From: Culex pipiens pallens
Taxonomy: Eukaryota; Arthropoda; Insecta; Diptera; Culicidae
Length of the DNA: 64,000 bases
Direction: 5' to 3'
NCBI RefSeq assembly: GCF_016801865.2
Contig: NC_068937.1
Coordinates: 126,693,818 to 126,757,817, forward strand
Made by a program: the position numbers and the translations under genes. Below, in pieces: positions 27,601-36,600 of the stretch (within the stretch, counting starts at the first letter, position 1; every line of letters starts with the position of its first letter). A model generated the notes under the pieces. That model made no database searches. It saw nothing but the letters and a program-made list of their open reading frames with translations, and was not told where the DNA came from.

Positions 27601-30600
27601 ATTATTGAGATAATGAAGAGCACTTTTAAAATTTTTGAATTGAAAAATTACATCACTGTAGTGTTTTTTTTATTTATTTGCTAAATGAGCCATCTGCGTC
27701 ATTTTTTGGAAAATAAACCCTCTAAATGTCGCTCAAGCTCGTCATAATTCAAACAATATTTGCTCATAAAGCACCTGCTCCAAAATAATATCCGCTAAAC
27801 CGAGCATAATGTCGCCGGTGGGCATGATTAATGGTGAATTTATACATTTTTGAATCGATTATTTCTATTCCAGGCGCTCGCGGGGCTTCAATTTACTGTT
27901 TGTTCACAGTTTTTCAACATTTTTTTTCCCCGCTGATTTTCCCCATTTTGACTCACTCACACTCACAAACACGTGTGTGGCTGGTACAGCATTCCCCACT
28001 AAATTCCGCCGCCATCGAACGATTTGTGTACACGCTCGGTGAAAGGAAGTCGGAGAGCTCGGAGCTTCGAAAATAAAAGCGATTTATTTTCCGCTTTTAT
28101 GATTTGCTTTCCAGGTTTGACTTCCGTTCGCCATTCATCCATCCGCGAGCGAGCGCGCCCGGGACGGACCGGAAGCGATCCCCCATTGGGATTGTTAGGG
28201 CGTCCAAATTTGGTTAGTGAAAAGTTGAACTGGTTGCACTAGCGATGTATATTTTTAGGGTTGGTTTGAGTCCCAACAAAGTGGTTCGAATGCCAACTAT
28301 CCTACTTTGGCTTTGAAAAAAAATACGTAAAAGGGCGTAAATCTTGGATGTAATCAAGCAGCCTATTCCAATCACACTCAATGTGAACTGTCCCACTAGA
28401 GTGAAAGACTATTTGTTTACATCCATGGTTGCGCCCTTTCGTAAAGTTACATCGGGTTTGGTGTGATCATAAACATGTGTAATTTATATTCGTGCGTATT
28501 CACTACATGCTATAAACAATAAACAATTTGCTTTTACCGAGATTCGAACTGGAGCTCTTTGCGTGATAATCCATCTCGTTACCTCTAGGCCAAACAGGCT
28601 TGATGGTAGTGGCATGACAAAACACATATGGGTCATTCCAGGTCAACTGAGTACACTTTTGGACTCGACCATCACCGATTTAGACCAAACTTGAAGAGAA
28701 CGTTCATCTATCGATAGTTAACAGAAATCCCAAGTTTGGCGCTGATTGGACCATCCCTCTATATTTGGCACCGCCCTCTTTTTTGACGATTTTCTAAAAA
28801 ACTTTTTTTTCTTTTAATCATAACTTTACGACTATTTGAGCAAAAGACTTTCTACAGATTGCATTTTATAGAAAATTGTCCAAGGAATTTGATAAAAATA
28901 AAATTTTAACCCTTAAATGCCCACTAATATTATATTTTGAAGTTTTAAGTATTAAAATTCAGTTTTGACCAATTCCTTATATTTTAATTTGTTTTATTTT
29001 ATCACCAACTTGTTCCCCGGACAATTTTACATAATAATCAATGTATACCTCAAACTAAAATGAACTATTGGTGAGATACAGTGATTTTACTGAAAAAAAA
29101 TTGATTTTGCGCAGCACACGGAAGTACATGGTGTACTTTTCAACAAAAAGGGATGATTCTTACATAGTTCGGTTTTTATATGTGAGAAACTTATTTCGGA
29201 TTTGAATTCATAGGACAAAGTGCAGCGCAAAATCAAACTTTTTTCAGTAAAATCGCTGTATCTCGCCAACAGTTCATTTTAGTTTGAGGTCTACATTGAT
29301 TATTATGTAAAATTGCCAAACAAATATAATCTTTTTTGAGTTTATTTAACTTTCAGGGTCACCCTACCCCCCGCTTGGTTAGGGTAGGAGTGTGTATTTA
29401 TGGGCTTCCTGGTGGCGGCAAGCAAAGAGGAAGGGAGAGTGGGGCCAATTTGTTCAACGGTTTGTTTTTAAGCTGGCGGATTTTTATTGGAAACCGCGAC
29501 TGTTAAAGTAAATTTCTCGGATTAGTTTTCAAAAAGCCGTAAGAGCCATTGGTAAACTAAGTCTTTTTTGCATCGGTATTCGACCTACTTACGAAAAACC
29601 AATATCAAAAATGCTCGGGATTGTTCATCTACACGTCCTTCAAGGGCCCCATACTTAAAATAATTGAAATTTTGTTTCATTTTCGAGAAAAACGAAAATT
29701 AGTGTCAGAGGTCACGGTGGCTCTTACGGCTTTTTGAAAACTCACCCGAGATTTATGTTCGACCACATTTCAACGAATGTGGTCCGTGTTATTGGTTAGC
29801 TTTAATAGGTTCGTTATTTTGTTCGCAAAAACAAGTTTTGCTTATTAACTGTTTCCATCCTTATTATGTAATTGTTATTGTAAGTATAATTAATGGTTAC
29901 AATGTTTTCAATTTGTAATTGGCTTTTTTGTATCATGTTACTTTTGTCACGTTTTTACTTTTCTATGCAGCTTTAAATCCACAACTGTCATCTCATCCAT
30001 TAATTGCCATTTCATTGCTTAATCCGGCTCTCTTTCAAACACATCGAACCATCTCGTAACCTCGACTTTCATTAAATTCCTCCATTTCACAGTCACATCA
30101 TTCCTCCAAGGACCTTTTGCAAATCCGTGTCACGTTTCCCGCGGGCACAGAACGGGGACTTGTGTCTCACACTAATCGTTGTCGTTCAACTGTCCTTCAC
30201 TACTGCTACTACTAACTGTCGTTTGTGACAGTGTTGCCAGTTTTTCAATTCGTGTTACTTCCCCTCTTATTTTTATTTCTTTCATCTCTGTAATTTTTTT
30301 ATTCGCTTTGACTTGAAAAATTGCGTTTCACAGAGCACAGCACGAGGGAAAGCCCATTTATTTGGTGCTATTTATGCGTTTTTTTATTTTCGTTTTCCTC
30401 ACCGTGTGCTCGAAGACTGGTTGAATTTGTTGAAATTGAAATTAGCTGCTTATTTATTTAACAAAGTTTGTCACGGCTGGATCTCGGGAAAGCAATGACG
30501 TCCTTAAAAAAATCTGCTTTGAGAAACGACATTGACTTGGAAGGGTCGTGCGGATTGAAGCCACTGAGGGAAAAGCACACTTTGTGATTGAGCAAATCAG

Positions 30601-33600
30601 CAAATCAAAGCAGGAATTAAAAAAAATCGTTTCCGTGGAGAGAAGGGAGATCAAGCTATTGATATTCAATTTGGCTGAGTCTATTTAAAGAAAAAACAAC
30701 ATTATTTTGGAATTAAACGAGATCAAGGTTTTCCACAGAATTGTAGCTCTTTGATATATTTTTTTGTCTGAATGGGATATGATTTTAATATCAAAAGCGT
30801 ATTGCTGCAATCTGTTTTTAGGGCATTAAAATAAACAATTTAAACTTTTAACAACAAAAATATTAAGACATTTGGTTGTATCATTGCCGAGTTATAGCTA
30901 TTCAAAGTGAGCAGTTTCAAAAAACGGGTTCAAAAAGTTTATTTTGAAAAAGATAGAATTATTTTACTGTTTTGCCTTCCTCACCTTACTGAGGAAAGGC
31001 TATAAAATCACTCGGAAAATGAACTTTTTGATTAAACCTCCTAGACATGTGTACCAAATCAATGTCACTGGAATATCTCGTCACTGGCTGAACCGATTTT
31101 GATTGTATTGGCCTAATTCGATTTGTCTTGGGGTCCCATAAGTCCCTATTGAAATTTATAAGATTTGGTATAGCACATCAAAAGTTGTGCTTAAAAAACT
31201 GCTGCATATAAATTTCTCAATTTGCAAAAAATGGTGGTTTTTGCATAAAAACCAGCCATATTATATATTTTTAGAAAGGTTCTGAAATGACCTTTCTTGT
31301 GGATTAAGAATTTTGAAGATCTGACTTAGCTGTCTTAAATTACAAGCAGTTTAAAAAATGATCTGAATTTACATAACCTCAAATGGTCGGGTCTGCAAAA
31401 AAAAAAAAAAAAGCAAAGTAATCCACTTTAACAACCCCCGGGTCTTTTGTGGTCTCTGTTGCAAGTTTCTGCTCATTTCTAGGCGTCCGAAGGTTATGTG
31501 TGGTGAGTCACCCAAAACCTCTTTTACGCAAATGGACCAACGTTTTACTTCCCCATCCGATAGAAGGCGTGGTCAGGCAAATCTCGTCTCGAAAAATGCC
31601 ACCGGGTCCGTCTGGTATTGAACCCAAGCCATACTGGGATTTAGAGGCTACCATGGTCGGGTCTGATCGCCACGAAAAAGCCGTGTAGAGGGATGCCATT
31701 TTCCTCAAAGGCGGTGTCTGTATATTCTTGACAAAAAGTCTGTAGGTAGTCTGTGTTTTTACTCATCACTCATTTTTATTAGGTGCTGCGATCACGTTAG
31801 GGAAGATCTATGGACATGTGGACACTTTAGGGGGGTTGAAATCACTCTATAAATGAGAGGAAGGCACCAACTACCTAAAGGTGGATTAAGTAACGTTTTA
31901 TATAAAAAATCGTCAGTTTTTTATTGTTGTAATTAAAAAAAACAAAATTTCAAATTCAAGCTTCGTCATGCACACGGAAACATATCTTGAGAGTATTCAA
32001 ATCCAACTTTTAGACAATTTGCTCCATATTATCTTGAATATCTTGGCATTCGTGAATCATCTCGGTATTTCGAGAAAACGCTCAGTAAGTTTGACAGTTT
32101 GCTTGCGCATGGAACATTTTTAAGCTTAAATCGTCTGTTAATCATTTCAATGATGAAATATCTTTATGAAACTTTCAGGAGTGATTGGAAATCTTCTTTT
32201 GCAAGGATTTAATATATTTTCAGAAATATTAAATTAAACACTAACATTATAAAGTGATGATTAATGATTCTAGAAAAATATTGACTGTAGATTGCAAACC
32301 CCACAAAAAAAATCTCAAAGAATCTTGTTTTCACCTCAAAATGATTCACTTGAATGAACTTTTTGTTGTTGGATGAATACAAAAACTAAGCAGTTTTATT
32401 TTGAAATCCCATTTATGTATTTTGCGAAGAACTGCTGTTCATGGAGGCAATGAGGGGAAGGACTAATTTTCGAAATTTTGATACAAAACGTATCGTGAAC
32501 AGTTAGAATTAGGCTGAATATGTAACTTTGCAGAATATCAATGAATTAAGAATTTTTTCCTTAACTTTCACGCCTTTTTATATTACGGAACCAAAATTAA
32601 AAAAAATAAGTCATAACTCGATTAAAAAGGTATAAATTATACAATCGATTTTAACAAGTTTTTGATATGAAGCACTGCGCGTTTAAGAAAAATGCAAAAC
32701 CTCGAAAAAAAACATAGAGTTTTTTTAATGGGCCCTATAAACATATGAAACACAAAAGTTTATAGAACCTTTTAAAAAAAACTCTGGTAATGATTACAAA
32801 CTGCACTTTTTTTTCTAAATCTGAGCGTGCTCGAAAGAAATCAAGGCACATCGAAATCATTATGTTTAAACCAATTTGTTTTATAGGAATGCGAAAATCC
32901 TTTGATTTTGTTTAATGAGTTTATTTTCCCATGTTCTTTCATGTTTGAAAGAATGCAAAAACTCATAGAAATTATTTTTTTAACCAATTTGTTTGAAAAG
33001 GCATATTTTCGAAAGAATTCAAAAGCTCATGAAAATTATTTATTGATAGTCTTATTTATTTTCAAAGAACTACTCACGTTCATAAGACTCACAGAAATGA
33101 ACAAAAATATGTTTTGGGTTTGGCCATCCAAATTAGTATAATTTAACATCTTGGAAAACGGATGTTTTGAACAATTTGGAGTCTTCGAGCAAGTTGGAGG
33201 TTTTGGAAAGGATAACCAAAGATATGGTAAAAAATGGTTAACTTTTAATAATTCAATGATCGAAACCGATATTTTATTTTGGAATATAGAAAATGCAAAT
33301 TCACTTGAAATTTACCATCGACACATTAAAACACAGATTTTAATGAAATTCATTTGATTTTAATTAGGCCGATGCTAATATTTGAAAAAGTTTTTATCCC
33401 TCGGCTCTGGCCGAGGTCGAGGGGGTGAGGCAAAAAAAAAATCAAATAACAAGCCATGGTCTTAACATTTGAATGAATAAAGTGCTACAAAATGCATTTT
33501 GCACTGGTTCTGTTGTTTTGCAATCATTAGTTTTCAAAAAATGTAAAATTTTAGCGAAAAAAAGGTTTGTGCGGTAATGTACATCGATAATTTTCAAAAA

Positions 33601-36600
33601 TTCAAAAGATTTTTGAATAACCCAAACATGCTTAAACATAATTGATTCCAGCTGATTGCATTTGCATTTCCATTAAAATTTTGTAGTTTTTTGAAAAAAA
33701 TACTTGTTTTGCCCCCTGATTTTTCGGGCTGCTTTTAAATATATAATCCAAAGAGAAATTTCGAGGTAAAAAAAACTCTTGAATAAGTTAAAGCTTCACA
33801 TAACTTGTGAAAATAATGTTGAAAACGTTTAGCGAAAGTTCGAATAACAGTCTTTAACACCTCATTGTACAAAAAAACTCGATGGAGAGAGTTGAACAAA
33901 CGATTCGAAAATGTAATAAAGTTTAGAAAAAGTTTTCTCACACTCGACGTTGAGGTTTTTAAGTTGTTTTTGTAAATTCTCATTTTTTATCTGTCTAAAG
34001 CTCTTATTTAATGTTTTATTCTAACTGTAAATCTTGTGTTTTTATTAATCATTCCATCATTCATCCTCAGCTCACCCCACCATTTCAATTCCCTCATCCT
34101 GTTTCCATCCGGTCAACATTCACTGACAGTGTATTACCTATTCACTTGTACGCACCAGCAACCACCGTCCCACCAACACCAACGGCGCGGTTTCCGTTAA
34201 TTATTTATGGCCGCGGCATTTCCTTCCTCATTTTCCTCCCCTAAGTTCCCTTTTTCCTAAATCTACCATGACAACCATGGGATGGTTTTTGGTGGGTAAA
34301 ATAAGTGAGGGCGGGTTAACGAAGGGATTAGCATTAAATCACCCAGATGAAAATTGGAATTTCTCTGAGGCCCCCCAAACCCACCAGTGCTGCTACCTCA
34401 AGTGCCTAGTGTCTTAGAGCACGTCGTGACCATCAATTTCGTTCAAAATTTCAACACCCAATATGGCTTAATTTGGGTGAGAGACTTGCACTGTTGAAAA
34501 AAAAATATCGAAAATCAAAGTTAATCTTGTTAAATGTTCTAATTTAATAAAATGTGACTCAAAAAAAGTGTTTCAAAACTGTTAAAAAAATCAAACAACA
34601 TTTGTTTACTGTGAATCTTACATAAATTTAAAGGTATCTCCAGAGCAAGCTGAAGATTTTCAATCTCTTAATTTAACCGTTTAGGGATGTTTTGCCGGAA
34701 ATCTGGGCTCGACTCAAGACAAATTACTCTCACTTGGGTGCAGTTGGTTTTTTTAGGGTACGAACAGCGTTAAATTTAGATGTTTTTTTTACAATTTCTC
34801 ATTCACGTTCTCACCTTTCCATTTTACCGGATCTTGGTACTGCTTTCACAAAAAAAAGAATCCCAGTCTACAATCACGAAACAGAGATACAATAAATTTG
34901 CTCATTTTTCCTACCTTTTTTTCCAACCAGTCAAGAAAAAAGGGGTAAAAAGTCGTACATTTTCCACTAACTGAGTTTCTTCCCTTGTTTTTTCTTTTTT
35001 CTCTTTTTTGTGTATGCCTTCATTTGCCGGTACCGCCACCTGAACACCCTTCTTCCGGGAATCTGGATCCACCGTCAATCAACCGGAAATGTGTTTCGAT
35101 TTGGACTGACCCCCTCACCTGCTGCTGCTCTCGGAATTTAAAAAAAATCAGTTGGATCGGATGATATCGAGGAAAAGGAGGCCGAGATGAGCTTCATCCA
35201 TTTTCAGGTAAGATTTTTTTGTGAGATAAAGTCGGTAAGGAAGAAGGTTGGACGCAGTGACCTTAATTTCTCTAAAATGCAAAATGTCTGTTTATTTTAA
35301 ATTCAAATCTAGATTCAAGATGTCATCAATTAAAAAAGTTCTAAGAAATCTAAGAACAATTTCCAAACATTAAATAAACTAATTCAATATAAGTTTAAAG
35401 AAAAAAAATAAACCAAGCATTTTTCAACAATTTACAATCTTGTTTTTGGAAAATATGTGAATTTTGGATTGGTTTTGTAACAAACTTTACATTGCAATTT
35501 TAAGCAACTTCAAACAATTTTTCATCAATATGTACAAATAAAAAGAATGAAGCATTTCTCCAAAGCGTCATATCATAAAATCAACATCAGCTGAACCGAC
35601 CGCCCAATCGGCCTTGAAAACCCAGGGCAATTACGGGCCGGCAGCACGCACGAACCCACAACTAACCGCCATTGTTTACCCAATCTTCAGAGCACCTGCC
35701 ACCTGGCGCTGGACGCGTGCCGCGACGACCAGGTCTGCTCGGGCGCGCTCAAGACGGTGCTGATGCACTGCGAGCAGCACCGGTGCAACCGGAACGCGTG
35801 CATGGACTCGCTGCAGAGCTTCTACAAGAACATCGTGGACGACCTCAGTTTGGACATTGCGTTTTGTCTGTGCAGGTACGTTTAGTTGGAGCTGTCGGGA
35901 CATCGATTTGATTAACGGGGCTCGTTCCGGGTTAGTTCGTAGCAATGTTGTCTACGAATTGGACCGCGGAGGAAGCGTTGCATCGGTTAGATGTCCCCAT
36001 GAGCTTAAATGAAAGCCGAGACCATTAGGAAGATTCTGTATTGTCGACTGACGCAAACAACTCAACAGTCTTCAAGGTTGATCAAGTTCAAAGAAAATCT
36101 CTCCTTCCCAACAGGAAAACACCGAACCGCCACGACAGCTGCATGATCGCCCAGGAGAAGCTCCACCCGGCCTGTGCCCAGCGTCCCCCGGAGAGTCTCG
36201 TGCCGGCCGCGACCAACGGAGTCATGTACAGTCCGCCGCCGTCGTGTCACGCCGTGGCGGAGATGTGCCGCGAGGACGAAGACTGCCGGGCGCGGCTGGA
36301 GGTTTTCGAACAGTCCTGCGCCGTGGACAGCGTTACGAAAAAGTGCGCCGGCAAGACTAGCGGGTGCAGACAGGCCATGCTGGGAATATTGGGGACTCCG
36401 CTGCGGACAAACTGTGCCTGCCAGGGGTCGGATCTGCAGCAGCTTTACGATTGTTTGGGCTGGCAGCGACTGCTTTGGCTGAATCCGTGCGTCGGTAAGA
36501 TCTTTGTTGGGTTGTGTTGAGTGCTTTTTGATTCTGAATGTTTGTTTTCCTCAGTTGAATCCCAAAAGGACTTCCACCTGAAGCGGTTGGCGGAGCTTGG

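Larger units (their letters stand above)
22107..35151 (+). other. Intron of 13.0 kb, repeat-rich
   Basis: No coding exon was found between the phase-1 donor at 22107 and the phase-1 acceptor at 35152. It contains foldback 22949-24029, a SINE tail fragment 24379-24407, a nested TIR element (24617-26145 with a MITE inside), tRNA-like sequences near 26765 and 28530, an inverted repeat 29021-29316, MITE 29515-29751, an interrupted element 30975-31885 with a SINE inside, and a MITE fragment 33366-33738. I see nothing recognisable at 26840-28520, 31900-33360 or 33740-35150, apart from the AG acceptor. Confidence 0.6.
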
